64,000 bases of DNA from Limnoglobus sp043780595. GTDB lineage: Bacteria > Planctomycetota > Planctomycetia > Gemmatales > Gemmataceae. A model generated the notes under the pieces. That model saw only the letters and a program-made list of their open reading frames with translations, did no database searches and was not told where the DNA came from. The stretch is from NCBI GenBank assembly GCA_043780595.1, contig JAYWCL010000027.1, positions 13,097 to 77,096 on the forward strand. The letters run 5' to 3'. Position numbers and translations under genes: made by a program. Positions 23,869 through 33,147 of this stretch are shown one piece after another. Within the stretch, counting starts at the first letter, position 1; each line of letters opens with the position of its first letter.

Positions 23869-26800
23869 ATGCGGAAGAAACCACCCTCGAAAGACCAGCC
23901 GACCCTTTTCTCAGACGACATCGACGATTCGACTGAACGCCAAAATCATGTATCCTATTCAACCGAAGGAGACCACCATGCAGTACAAGACCATCGTCCT
24001 CGAACTCCTGCAACAGCGGACGGAGTTGCACGAACAACTACGAATCAGCCGGAAACTTCTGCCGACAATGGAGATGTACGCCACGGAGCTGATGGACAGC
24101 CACGAAGCCTGGAAGGAAGTTCTCTGGCAGGAGAAGCCGGACAGCGATCCGAGCCAGATCTCTTCAGAGGCAATGGAACTGGCCCTGAAGCAACTGGAGG
24201 ATCGTTTGCCCTCCGTTACTCCGCAGGACGAAACGGAAGCCCTTTCCCTCGACAAGGCAATGGCGTTCGTCCGAAATCCTACGTCGCGCGGGTAAAGGCA
24301 TCGCGGCAACAACCGAACCTGTTCGACCAACCTCTCGAATCTCCGCCGCCCGACGAACCCAGCACTTCGCAAGAATCAGCACCCCGCCCGATTCCGCCGA
24401 CAGCAACTTCTCAGGCAACGGTCAATTCGCCGCTCACGCAGTCCAGCCGTTCAGAAGAAGCCGCTCCGGCCGTAGGCGCATCTTTTGCCAGTGGCGAGAA
24501 GGGAAAGGCACGCGACATCATCGCCGCCATTCGCACCTTGCAGGCCGTCGAGAAGGAACAGCGGCCCGCCACCGTGGAAGAGAAACGCACACTCACACGC
24601 TTTACCGGCTTTGGCCCCGTCGCCCTGTCGATCTTTCCCAATCCGGTCACCGGCAAATACAAGGAGGCCGGCTGGCAAACCCTGGGCGAGCAGTTGAAGT
24701 CGCTGCTTACCCCCGAGGAGTATGACAGCGCCAAGCGCACCACCTTCAACGCCTTCTATACATCGCCGACTGTCATCGCCGCCATTCACGACGCTTCCAA
24801 AAGATTAGGCGTGCCCGAGGGGGCCACGATCCTGGAGCCGGGTTGCGGCACCGGCAACTTCATGAGCAAGTCGCCAAAGGGGGCGCACTTCATCGGCATT
24901 GAAATGGATTCCATCTCGGGGCGGATTGCGAAAGCACTCCACCCCGGCCAGGACATCCGCATCGAAAACTTCCGCGACACGCGGCTGCCCGAAGGCCGCA
25001 TTGATGCCGTCGTCGGCAACGTACCGTTCGCAGACTTGAAGCTCGAATATCAGGGACAGAAATACTCCCTGCACGATTACTTCTTCGCCAAATCCATCGA
25101 CGCCCTGAAACCGGGCGGGGTTCTCGCACTTGTCACTTCGCATTTCACGCTCGACAAGCAGAACGCCGCCATCCGCGAGTATCTCGCGGACAAGGCCGAC
25201 TTCGTGGGAGCCATCCGCTTGCCGTCAGATGCCTTCAAGCGGGAAGGAACCGCCGTTGTGACCGACATCGTCTTTCTTCGCAAGCGTGACCGGGGCGAGA
25301 CCGCCCACCATGTCGATCCCGACTGGTTGGGTGTTGCCCCGCTGGAGATCGATGGCGCAGAAGTTCCTGTCAACCGCTACTTCCTGAACCATCCCGAAAT
25401 GGTCCTCGGCGACTGGTCGCGCAAGGACACGCTCTACGGAGGCGAAGGACTCAGCGTCGTCTCAAACGGCGATTTGAAATCGCAACTCGCCGAAGCCCTC
25501 GAACAGCTTCCGCAATTTGACCCGATCCAGACTCTCACCGAAGAAGTAGCTTCGACACCGGCCTTCGTCCCGCCGCCGCCCGAACGCCATATCGGCGAAG
25601 GCAGCTTCTTTGTCGGTGACGACAAGATCGTTTACCAATCCCAGGGCGGACAAGGCGTACCCGTGGTCTACGGTGGCACCACCCTGAAGTCTGACGGCAC
25701 GCTAGTCGGCAAGCGGCTCGCAGCCCTGACGGGCCTGCGTGACCGCGCCCGTCTCGTCCTGCAATCGCAGAACGAAGCATGGCCCGAAACGAACCGCACG
25801 GAAGCACGCTGGGAACTCAATCGCGCCTACGACCAGTTCGTCGCCACCTACGGGGCGATCAACAAGACGACCTTCGGCGAGACCGCCGATGGCAGCACCA
25901 TCCGCCGGATGCCGAACATCGTGAAGTTCAGGGAAGACCCGGACGCCATGCTGGTCATGTCGCTGGAGGATTACAACGAAGTCACCGGCAAGGCGACCAA
26001 GGCCGCGATCATGCTCAAGGACGTGGTTGGCAAGACGCCGCCCGTCACCCATGTCCGCAGTGCCGAAGAAGGGTTGCTGGTCTCACTCAACCAGCACGGT
26101 GGCGTCTACCTCGACTTCATCGCCAAGCTGTACGGCAAGCCGGAGGAACAGGTCGAAGCCGAACTTGGCGACCTGATCTTCAAAGACCCCGAGAGCGGCA
26201 AATGGGAAACCGCAGACGCTTACCTCTCCGGCAACGTGCGATCCAAACTCGCCACTGCCGAGATCGCCGGTTCCGAATATGAACGCAACGCCGAAGCGCT
26301 ACGCCATGTTCAACCCGACGATGTACTCCCCGGCGACATCGACGCCAATCTCGGAGCACCGTGGATACCCGCGCGGGACATCCAGGCGTTCGCGGCCGAT
26401 CTGTTTCGTGTCGATCCTTCGTCGATTCCAGTAGGCCACCTCAAGAAAGACGCCGTTTGGAGCGTCGAGGCAGACTATGCCGCGAAAGCTTCCGTCGGAG
26501 CCACGTCCGAGTTCGGCACGGCGAGAGCCAACGGCACTTGGTTGATTGACCTCGCACTCAACATGAAGACGCCGACGATTTACGACACGGTGCATAATGG
26601 CGACCGCGAGGAACGCGTGGTAAACCAAGAAGACACGCTCGCCGCCCGAGAAAAACAAAAGCTCATCAAGGAGAAATTCCGGGGCTGGGTATTCGCCGAT
26701 CCCGAGCGCACCGAGCGATTGGTACGGATCTACAACGACACTTACAACAATTTGCGTCCCCGCCTTTTCGACGGTTCGCATCTCGATTTCCCCGGCATGA

Positions 26801-29508
26801 ACCAGTCCCTGACGCTTCGGCCCCACCAGATGGATGCAGTCTGGCGCGGCATGAGTTCCGGCAACACGCTGCTCGCCCATACCGTTGGAGCGGGCAAGAC
26901 ATTCACGATGGCCGCGACCGGCATGAAGATGAAGCAGGCGGGTCTTATCCAGAAGCCGATGTACGTCGTTCCCAATCACCTACTGGAGCAGTTCTCCCGC
27001 GAGTTCATGCAGCTCTACCCGAATGCCAAGCTCCTGGTTGCTGCCAAAGAAGATTTGACCCGCGAGCGCCGGAAGTTTTTGACCGCCAAGATGGCCAGCG
27101 GCGAATGGGACGGAATCATCGTCACCCACTCATCTTTCGAGCGCATCGGCATGTCTCGGGACTACCAGGAAAAGTTCCTCACCGAGCAGATTGCCGAATA
27201 TGACGAGTTGCTCCGCGAACACGCCGGAGCCAAAGGAGCCAACCGCAACCTCATCAAGACCATCGAGAAACAAAAAGCCGCCCGTGCCGAACGGCTGAAG
27301 AACCTGCTGGCCGAAGAGAAGAAGGATGACGGGCTGGTATTCGACGAACTCGGCGTCGATCACGTCTTCGTCGATGAAGCCCATTATTTCAAGAACCTGG
27401 AGACGCCGACCAAGATGAACCGCGTCGCCGGCATCCAGACCGGCGGTTCCGAACGGGCATTCGACGTTTACATGAAAGGCCGCTACCTCGACGAGCAACA
27501 CGCCGGCCACGGATTGACGTTCGCTACCGGCACGCCGATCAGCAACACGATGGTTGAGATGTACACGATGCAGCGCTTCCTCGATCCCGAGGGATTGCGA
27601 AGCCGTGGGCTGGAGCATTTTGACGCTTGGGCGGCCACATTCGGCGAAGTCATCGACACGATGGAGATCACTCCCGACGGTGCGGGCCTGCGGCCACGAA
27701 GCCGTTTCGCACGTTTTACTAACCTGCCCGAACTCCAGCAGATGTTCCGTGCCTTCTCCGATGTGCAAACCGCCGAAATGCTGAAGCTGCCAACGCCGAA
27801 ATTGGAAACGGGCAAACCCATCGTCGTGGCCTGCCCCATGTCGGAAGAACAGCAGAGACTGCAACAAGAACTCGTCGAACGCTACGAACGGCTACGCTCG
27901 CAGAAGGTGGACCCAAGAGTTGACAACGCGCTGAACATCACCACCGATGGCCGCAAACTGGCCACCGACGCAAGGATGCTTTCAGCCACCGCGCCCGATT
28001 TCCAGCAGTCGAAAGTAAATCGCCTCGTGGATAACGTCGTTTCCACCTGGAATCGCACCACGCCGACGCTCGGCACGCAGATGATCTTCGCCGATATGGG
28101 CGTAAATCTTACCAAGTGGGGGTATTCGCCCTACGAGGAGATCATGGCCAAGCTGGCCGAACGGGGCATCCCCCGCGAGCAGATCGCCGCCATCGGCGAC
28201 GCCGAATCCGACGTAAAGAAACAGGCACTCTTCGAGAAGGTTCGCAACGGCAGCGTTCGCGTGTTGATCGGCAGCACCCAGAAAATGGGCACCGGCACCA
28301 ACGTCCAGAAGCGATTAGCGGCCCTCCACCACCTTGACGCCCCTTGGAAACCCGCCGAGGTCGAACAGCGCGACGGCCGCATACTCCGCCAGGGTAATGA
28401 AAACAAGGAAGTGGCGATCTACCGCTACGTCACCGAAGGTTCCTTCGACGCCTACATGTGGCAAGCACTGGAGACCAAAGCCCGCTTCATTTCGCAGGTC
28501 ATCACCGGCGACAACGCCGCCCGCCGTGCCGAGGACATCGGCAGCCAGGAACTCTCTTACGCCGAGGTGAAGGCGATTGCATCTGGCAACCCGGCAGTGC
28601 TGACACTCGCCGAAGCCGATGCCGAATTGCAACGGCTGACCCTGCTCAAGAAAAACCACCTTGACGAACAGTACGTCGCCCGCCGCAGCGTGCGTGACCT
28701 GCCGGGAACCATCGCCAGCCAGTCGGAACGGTTGGCCAAGCTGGGTGAAGACGACGCAACGGCGAAAGCCCATGCCAGCGATCCCGTTGCCCTTGGCACT
28801 CTCACCTACAGCCGGGATAGCATAGCCGAAGTCCTCGGCGGCAAACTGGACTCTTTACCAAAGAACATGCAGGAGCGAACCCGCATCCCGCTCGGCACCT
28901 ACCGCGGCCTGCGTTTTGGGATGGTGCTTCACCCGCAGTTCCCGCCCGACGTGTATCTCGAAGGCTCCTGCACTCGCCAAACGATGCTTTCAAGGGACCA
29001 CCAGGGGCCGCGAGCTGTCCTGAACGCTCTGGAGAGGCTGGCAACCAGCTACGGGTCTGACATTGAGAGGGTCGGGCAAGACCGCACCATCGCGGAAGGG
29101 CAGCTTCGAGATTATCAGGCACGTCTTGGAAAATCGTTTACTCATGAGGCGTATCTGACCGAATTGACCACTCTGCGCGACCAACTCAAATCCGGCCTTT
29201 CAAGTACAGCCCATGAGCCGGAAGAAGCTGAAGGGCCAAGTGCTTCCGAACTCGCCGAACAGATCAAGGCCCTGAAATCCGCGAACACCATCGAAGGCAC
29301 ACCGCAGCGTGACCGACAAAAACACTCCACTGCCGAAGAACCGATCACCGCACGCATCCGTCGCAGGCAAGAGGCAGAAGCGGCAGACCAATCACTTGAC
29401 GTTGAGCAGGGCGACCCAGCACCTACACCCGAAACGCCCGCCCTATCGTTCCAGGAACGCATCCTGCGGGAACGGCAACTCAAGGACGATGGGCAGAGTC
29501 CGTCGTAA
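23869..29508 (+). CDS. Giant N6-adenine methylase / SNF2-type helicase fusion
   Basis: The ORF is open from GTG 23857; ATG 23869 is taken, giving 1879 residues. Residues about 320-480 are a class I methylase: EPGCGTGNFM and NVPFAD, a variant of the NPPF motif. Residues about 985-1570 are a helicase: AHTVGAGKTFT (Walker A), VDEAHYFKNLE, ATGTPISNTM, QKMGTGTN and GRILRQGN. Long coiled segments follow. Such fusions are typical of conjugative elements and phages (DarB-like) and protect DNA from restriction on entry; the exact role here is inferred. The N-terminal 140 residues are doubtful because a second gene lies there in another frame. QPTLF and QPNLF near the N terminus resemble sliding-clamp-binding motifs. 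Confidence 0.85.
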   Translation: MRKKPPSKDQPTLFSDDIDDSTERQNHVSYSTEGDHHAVQDHRPRTPATADGVARTTTNQPETSADNGDVRHGADGQPRSLEGSSLAGEAGQRSEPDLFRGNGTGPEATGGSFALRYSAGRNGSPFPRQGNGVRPKSYVARVKASRQQPNLFDQPLESPPPDEPSTSQESAPRPIPPTATSQATVNSPLTQSSRSEEAAPAVGASFASGEKGKARDIIAAIRTLQAVEKEQRPATVEEKRTLTRFTGFGPVALSIFPNPVTGKYKEAGWQTLGEQLKSLLTPEEYDSAKRTTFNAFYTSPTVIAAIHDASKRLGVPEGATILEPGCGTGNFMSKSPKGAHFIGIEMDSISGRIAKALHPGQDIRIENFRDTRLPEGRIDAVVGNVPFADLKLEYQGQKYSLHDYFFAKSIDALKPGGVLALVTSHFTLDKQNAAIREYLADKADFVGAIRLPSDAFKREGTAVVTDIVFLRKRDRGETAHHVDPDWLGVAPLEIDGAEVPVNRYFLNHPEMVLGDWSRKDTLYGGEGLSVVSNGDLKSQLAEALEQLPQFDPIQTLTEEVASTPAFVPPPPERHIGEGSFFVGDDKIVYQSQGGQGVPVVYGGTTLKSDGTLVGKRLAALTGLRDRARLVLQSQNEAWPETNRTEARWELNRAYDQFVATYGAINKTTFGETADGSTIRRMPNIVKFREDPDAMLVMSLEDYNEVTGKATKAAIMLKDVVGKTPPVTHVRSAEEGLLVSLNQHGGVYLDFIAKLYGKPEEQVEAELGDLIFKDPESGKWETADAYLSGNVRSKLATAEIAGSEYERNAEALRHVQPDDVLPGDIDANLGAPWIPARDIQAFAADLFRVDPSSIPVGHLKKDAVWSVEADYAAKASVGATSEFGTARANGTWLIDLALNMKTPTIYDTVHNGDREERVVNQEDTLAAREKQKLIKEKFRGWVFADPERTERLVRIYNDTYNNLRPRLFDGSHLDFPGMNQSLTLRPHQMDAVWRGMSSGNTLLAHTVGAGKTFTMAATGMKMKQAGLIQKPMYVVPNHLLEQFSREFMQLYPNAKLLVAAKEDLTRERRKFLTAKMASGEWDGIIVTHSSFERIGMSRDYQEKFLTEQIAEYDELLREHAGAKGANRNLIKTIEKQKAARAERLKNLLAEEKKDDGLVFDELGVDHVFVDEAHYFKNLETPTKMNRVAGIQTGGSERAFDVYMKGRYLDEQHAGHGLTFATGTPISNTMVEMYTMQRFLDPEGLRSRGLEHFDAWAATFGEVIDTMEITPDGAGLRPRSRFARFTNLPELQQMFRAFSDVQTAEMLKLPTPKLETGKPIVVACPMSEEQQRLQQELVERYERLRSQKVDPRVDNALNITTDGRKLATDARMLSATAPDFQQSKVNRLVDNVVSTWNRTTPTLGTQMIFADMGVNLTKWGYSPYEEIMAKLAERGIPREQIAAIGDAESDVKKQALFEKVRNGSVRVLIGSTQKMGTGTNVQKRLAALHHLDAPWKPAEVEQRDGRILRQGNENKEVAIYRYVTEGSFDAYMWQALETKARFISQVITGDNAARRAEDIGSQELSYAEVKAIASGNPAVLTLAEADAELQRLTLLKKNHLDEQYVARRSVRDLPGTIASQSERLAKLGEDDATAKAHASDPVALGTLTYSRDSIAEVLGGKLDSLPKNMQERTRIPLGTYRGLRFGMVLHPQFPPDVYLEGSCTRQTMLSRDHQGPRAVLNALERLATSYGSDIERVGQDRTIAEGQLRDYQARLGKSFTHEAYLTELTTLRDQLKSGLSSTAHEPEEAEGPSASELAEQIKALKSANTIEGTPQRDRQKHSTAEEPITARIRRRQEAEAADQSLDVEQGDPAPTPETPALSFQERILRERQLKDDGQSPS
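23978..24295 (+). CDS. Small helical protein overlapping the 5' end of the methylase-helicase
   Basis: This is a 105-residue protein from ATG 23978 with a strong ribosome site (AAGGAGACCACC) identical in form to that of the 16441 gene. Composition and helices (TIVLELLQQRTELHEQLRIS, EAMELALKQLEDRLP) look truly coding, more so than the overlapping long frame. It lies fully within the 23869-29508 ORF in a different frame. It may be a helical adaptor; no family recognised. One frame here is probably the real one, or both are used. Confidence 0.7.
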   Translation: MQYKTIVLELLQQRTELHEQLRISRKLLPTMEMYATELMDSHEAWKEVLWQEKPDSDPSQISSEAMELALKQLEDRLPSVTPQDETEALSLDKAMAFVRNPTSRG

Positions 29509-29608
29509 TCCAATCACGGCAATCAGGCAGAATCAGAACCCCCCGCTCGGAATCCACCTCTGGCTCTGGTGAACTGTGGCAAGGCACGCCGCCTCTGTCG
29601 CGTTCCAT

Positions 29609-29638
29609 CGCGGGGGCGAGTTCTTGCGAACCCCCGCG
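29609..29638 (+). terminator. GC-rich hairpin after the methylase-helicase
   Basis: CGCGGGGG (29609-29616) pairs with CCCCCGCG (29631-29638) around a 14-nt loop, about 100 bp after the giant gene. No T-run, so termination strength is uncertain. It separates the element backbone from the defence operon. Confidence 0.45.
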
Positions 29639-29724
29639 ACGAAACACTCCGACGGCGACGGTGAATGCCAAATGCTCTCGATGATCTATTCTCGTAAAGC
29701 ATTGCGGCGTAAGCACAACCGGCC

Positions 29725-29753
29725 TTGACAAGTCTCTCACTGCGCGGTAGACA
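29725..29753 (+). promoter_or_regulatory. Promoter of the defence operon
   Basis: A perfect TTGACA (29725-29730) lies 17 nt from TAGACA (29748-29753), an imperfect -10. Predicted start about 29760, giving a short leader with GGAGTGG before ATG 29774. It is the only good promoter seen upstream of the methylase to drmC series. Confidence 0.55.
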
Positions 29754-29773
29754 TGCTGCATGGAGTGGACTCA

Positions 29774-30028
29774 ATGCGCTACGAACGTGCCCTGGCAATA
29801 TCGGAACGTCACGAAAGGCTGATCGCCCTGATCCGCACTGGCGAATACTCCACGCCCGCACTTGCCGAAAAACTGGGTGTCTCCGAACAAACGATCTACC
29901 GCGACATTGACCATCTGAAGAAGAGCGGCTTCTCGATCCGGTCACAGAAGCACTCCGACGTTTGGGCTTACCACCTTCTTGCGGAACCAGCAAAGGTTTC
30001 AAGTCGGAAGGGGGCTTCGAGCCAATGA
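29774..30028 (+). CDS. DeoR-type HTH regulator at the head of the defence operon
   Basis: This 84-residue protein starts at ATG 29774, after GGAG. It is essentially a lone DeoR/HTH_11 domain: ERHERLIALIRTGEYSTPAL, then AEKLGVSEQTIYRDIDHLKK, where the second helix pair is the recognition unit, ending in a short basic tail. There is no ligand-binding domain. Its stop overlaps the methylase start (ATGA), so regulator and methylase are translated together. It probably represses the operon to limit toxic unmodified-state restriction, as control proteins do in restriction systems (inference). Confidence 0.8.
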   Translation: MRYERALAISERHERLIALIRTGEYSTPALAEKLGVSEQTIYRDIDHLKKSGFSIRSQKHSDVWAYHLLAEPAKVSSRKGASSQ

Positions 30029-33000
30029 CCGCAGCCACCCTCAAAGACTGGACGCAAGAATTCGGGCTTGACGCGCGTCAGCCGCCGAACCTTTTTACCA
30101 GCAAGAGTCAGATCAACCCCTCAACTCCGCAGGCTCACCTGCTGCGCCGGGCGTTCGATGTATTGAAGGTTGATGGAATACTCTGCGTTGACAACTCTCC
30201 GCTGGCCTATTTCAAACTTCTTAAGCGTATAACGCCAGAGATCGTCTTTGAACTGCATAAGCAGTTCTGGAATCACAGCGGCGCTTCGCTCCTGGTCTTG
30301 GTGACGGATGATAGCGTTCATGTCTATTCGGGCATGATCCGACCTGAGCCGGAGTCCGACACAGCAGCCGACCCGTCCAGCCTTGTCGTGAGCCTCCAGC
30401 GGGTTGCCGACGGCCTTCAAGAATTCATCGTCGCGGTAGAATCCGGCGAATTCTTCCACACACACCATCGGTCATTCAATCCCGCACATCGCGTTGACAG
30501 GGATTTGCTCGATAACCTTCGCAACACGCGCGAGAAACTTGATTCTGCGACCCGTAAGCGAATCCCGGCCCAAATCCTCGACGCAATCCTTTGCCGACTC
30601 GTATTCACTTGTTATTTGTTTGACCGAGACGTTATCGGCGAGGGATACCTCAAACAACTTGGCATCAAGGGCGCATCGCATTTGCGGGACTTGCTCGGCA
30701 ATGCCACAGCGGCCAAGGCCAAGGATGCGCTGTATAGCTTGTTCGAGAAGCTCAAGGAAGATTTCAACGGCGACCTGTTTAGCAACGATCTCGCGGCCGA
30801 GAAGGAGTTGATTCAGGACAAGCACATTTCAACGCTCAACGACTTCTTTCAGGGCACCAGTGTCAACACCGGGCAACGGGCATTCTGGCCGTACAATTTC
30901 GAGTTCATCCCTATCGAAACGATCAGTGCCATCTATGAAAGGTTCTTGAAAGCGTCAGACGAGCAGAACGGCGCGTTCTATACACCGCGATTCCTTGCGG
31001 AAGTCGTACTCGACACTGCGCTTGATGGCACTCATCCGTTGATTGGAAAACGGTTCTTCGATCCGGCGTGCGGCTCGGGGATTTTTCTCGTTGGGCTATT
31101 CAACCGAATCGCAGAAGAGTGGAAGCAAGCAAATCCAACTGCCCGCAATGACCGCAAGTCTAAGGAACTGATGCAGCTATTGCGGGAAAGCCTGTTCGGA
31201 GTTGACATCAGCCTCACTGCGTGCCGGATTACCGCGTTCAGCTTGTACCTTGCTTATCTCGACCAACTTTCACCGCCCGACATCCAGGCTCTCCAAGCGA
31301 AAGGCCGGGCACTGCCACGGCTAGTAGTTGCAATGGATGACCACCAATCGGCTAAACCGGAAGTGGGCAACATCCGTCAAGCTGACTTCTTCGAGGCGGA
31401 TGAGTGGTTTCCCAAAGACGTTTCACTCGTGATTGGAAACCCGCCTTGGGGAAGCATCGCCAAGGATGACACTCCAGCAGGGCGCTGGTGTGCATTAAAC
31501 TCACGGCCTTTGCCAGATAAGCAGATCGCCGCAGCGTTCATCTGGAAAGCAACTGAACATGTTGCCGAAAGCGGTCGCATTTGCTTTGTGTTGCCGCATG
31601 GCGTTCTGTTCAATCACAGCACGACGGCAATTCCTTTCCAGAAAGCATGGATTCGATCACACGCAATCGACCGCGTTCTGAATCTCGCCGACTTCCAACG
31701 GTTTCTTTTTGAGAAAGCTGGCCATCCTGCTCTCGTTGTGAGTTACCGCAAGCATGCGCCTGCTACTACCGCTCATCGCATCGAATACTGGGGGCCAAAA
31801 GCCGACTGGACGGTAACGAAAGCAGAAGTCATCACCATCGCGCCACAGGACAGAACAGTAGTCTCCATCGGAGAAATTATTCAAGACCTTGACGGCCCTG
31901 ATGCTCCGCAAGTGTGGAAGCAGAAGTTTTGGGCGACACCACGAGACTGGCGGTTGCTTGACCGGCTTTCATTGTACCCACGGCTTCGCGATCAGGTTCG
32001 ACAGACGCGAGAGAAAGAGTCAACGAAGCCCTGGATCATCGCGCAGGGTTTTCAACCACTTGGGCCTGGCGATAGCGTAGAAGACTCAAAAGAAATTACG
32101 TTGCCGTCAACACACTACATCGATGCAAAATCAGAGGACTTCGACCTGATCCTACTGCCGAATGATTGCAGTGAATTGCCAAACACAAAGCCGTCTGTCC
32201 GCCGTGGCCGAACGCAATCCTCTAACTCTGTTTTCAATGCACCGCACGTTCTAATTTCAAGAGGTTTCTCCCGCTGTGCATTTGCGGATTTCGATGCATC
32301 TTTCCGTAGTTCTGTACGAGGCATTCACGGCCCTGCTAAAGATCGAGACTTGCTTGCCTTCCTTGCGGCTTACATGAGGACCGGAATCGCCAAATATTAC
32401 TTGTTTCACACGTCCTCCAATTGGGGTATTACGCGTAGCGAAGTGCAGGACGAAGAGCTACTTCGTTTGCCGTTTCCCCTGCCAGAGCACCAGCCCAATC
32501 CAAAACGCTGCAAAGAAATCGTCCGCATAGTGGCAGGAATCGTCGATGGCGCGGCCCGTAGAGCAGACGCGGATTTCGTGGATCGTGCAGGTATTGTGCG
32601 GGTTGCCAGTACCAAGATCGAACCGCTCATTGAAGAGTATTTCGACATACTCCCCGCAGAAAAGGCACTGATCGAAGATACGATCCGCGTCACCATCGAC
32701 AGCACTCGCCCGACCCGCGCTAGACCGCTGGTTCCGACGCTGATTCCGGCCACGCGAACGCAGCAGGAAGCATATCGTGACCGCGTATGTGAAATGCTGA
32801 ACGGATGGGCTAAGTCAGGCTCATTCGCGGTGCGTGGCTACGTTCAAGGTTCTGGGTTGCTCGGAGTGGGGATTGCAGTTCTGGAGAAGGTTAAACGCGC
32901 CGACGTAAACAAGGCGATGCCTGATACAGACACCAATCTTATCCGACTCCTTGATGTCGTTCGGAAGGCGATCCCACGCAAGCACGCGACACTCGACGTG

Positions 33001-33147
33001 GTGCGCGGAGTCATGGTGTTCGACAACAATCGGTTGTACGTGGTCAAGCCAATCGGACAGCGATTCTGGACACAAACCGCCGCGATGAATGATGCCGACG
33101 AGATCGCCGGCACCATCCTGATGCGTTCTCCGAAGGGAGACGCATGA
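30025..33147 (+). CDS. N6-adenine DNA methyltransferase, Eco57I-like
   Basis: The ATG at 30025, overlapping the HTH gene stop, is chosen over 29962; the product is 1040 residues. The N-terminal 300 residues are helical and may be a nuclease remnant or scaffold. Residues about 318-480 carry FYTPRFLAEVVLD, FFDPACGSGIFLVGLFNRI (SAM-binding) and VIGNPPWGS (catalytic NPPW). The C-terminal half has the usual target-recognition layout, with SNWGITRSEVQDEELLRLP. It resembles single-chain type II methylases. The downstream 33144 gene overlaps by 4 nt and looks like a nuclease, so the two probably form a restriction-modification pair placed in front of DISARM. It is not the DISARM methylase, which is at 37152. 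Confidence 0.85.
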   Translation: MTAATLKDWTQEFGLDARQPPNLFTSKSQINPSTPQAHLLRRAFDVLKVDGILCVDNSPLAYFKLLKRITPEIVFELHKQFWNHSGASLLVLVTDDSVHVYSGMIRPEPESDTAADPSSLVVSLQRVADGLQEFIVAVESGEFFHTHHRSFNPAHRVDRDLLDNLRNTREKLDSATRKRIPAQILDAILCRLVFTCYLFDRDVIGEGYLKQLGIKGASHLRDLLGNATAAKAKDALYSLFEKLKEDFNGDLFSNDLAAEKELIQDKHISTLNDFFQGTSVNTGQRAFWPYNFEFIPIETISAIYERFLKASDEQNGAFYTPRFLAEVVLDTALDGTHPLIGKRFFDPACGSGIFLVGLFNRIAEEWKQANPTARNDRKSKELMQLLRESLFGVDISLTACRITAFSLYLAYLDQLSPPDIQALQAKGRALPRLVVAMDDHQSAKPEVGNIRQADFFEADEWFPKDVSLVIGNPPWGSIAKDDTPAGRWCALNSRPLPDKQIAAAFIWKATEHVAESGRICFVLPHGVLFNHSTTAIPFQKAWIRSHAIDRVLNLADFQRFLFEKAGHPALVVSYRKHAPATTAHRIEYWGPKADWTVTKAEVITIAPQDRTVVSIGEIIQDLDGPDAPQVWKQKFWATPRDWRLLDRLSLYPRLRDQVRQTREKESTKPWIIAQGFQPLGPGDSVEDSKEITLPSTHYIDAKSEDFDLILLPNDCSELPNTKPSVRRGRTQSSNSVFNAPHVLISRGFSRCAFADFDASFRSSVRGIHGPAKDRDLLAFLAAYMRTGIAKYYLFHTSSNWGITRSEVQDEELLRLPFPLPEHQPNPKRCKEIVRIVAGIVDGAARRADADFVDRAGIVRVASTKIEPLIEEYFDILPAEKALIEDTIRVTIDSTRPTRARPLVPTLIPATRTQQEAYRDRVCEMLNGWAKSGSFAVRGYVQGSGLLGVGIAVLEKVKRADVNKAMPDTDTNLIRLLDVVRKAIPRKHATLDVVRGVMVFDNNRLYVVKPIGQRFWTQTAAMNDADEIAGTILMRSPKGDA

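Noticed and set aside
30025..33147. BREX PglX methylase
   Set aside because: No brxA, brxB, brxC, pglZ or brxL homologue nearby; the partner is a small nuclease-like protein and DISARM genes follow.
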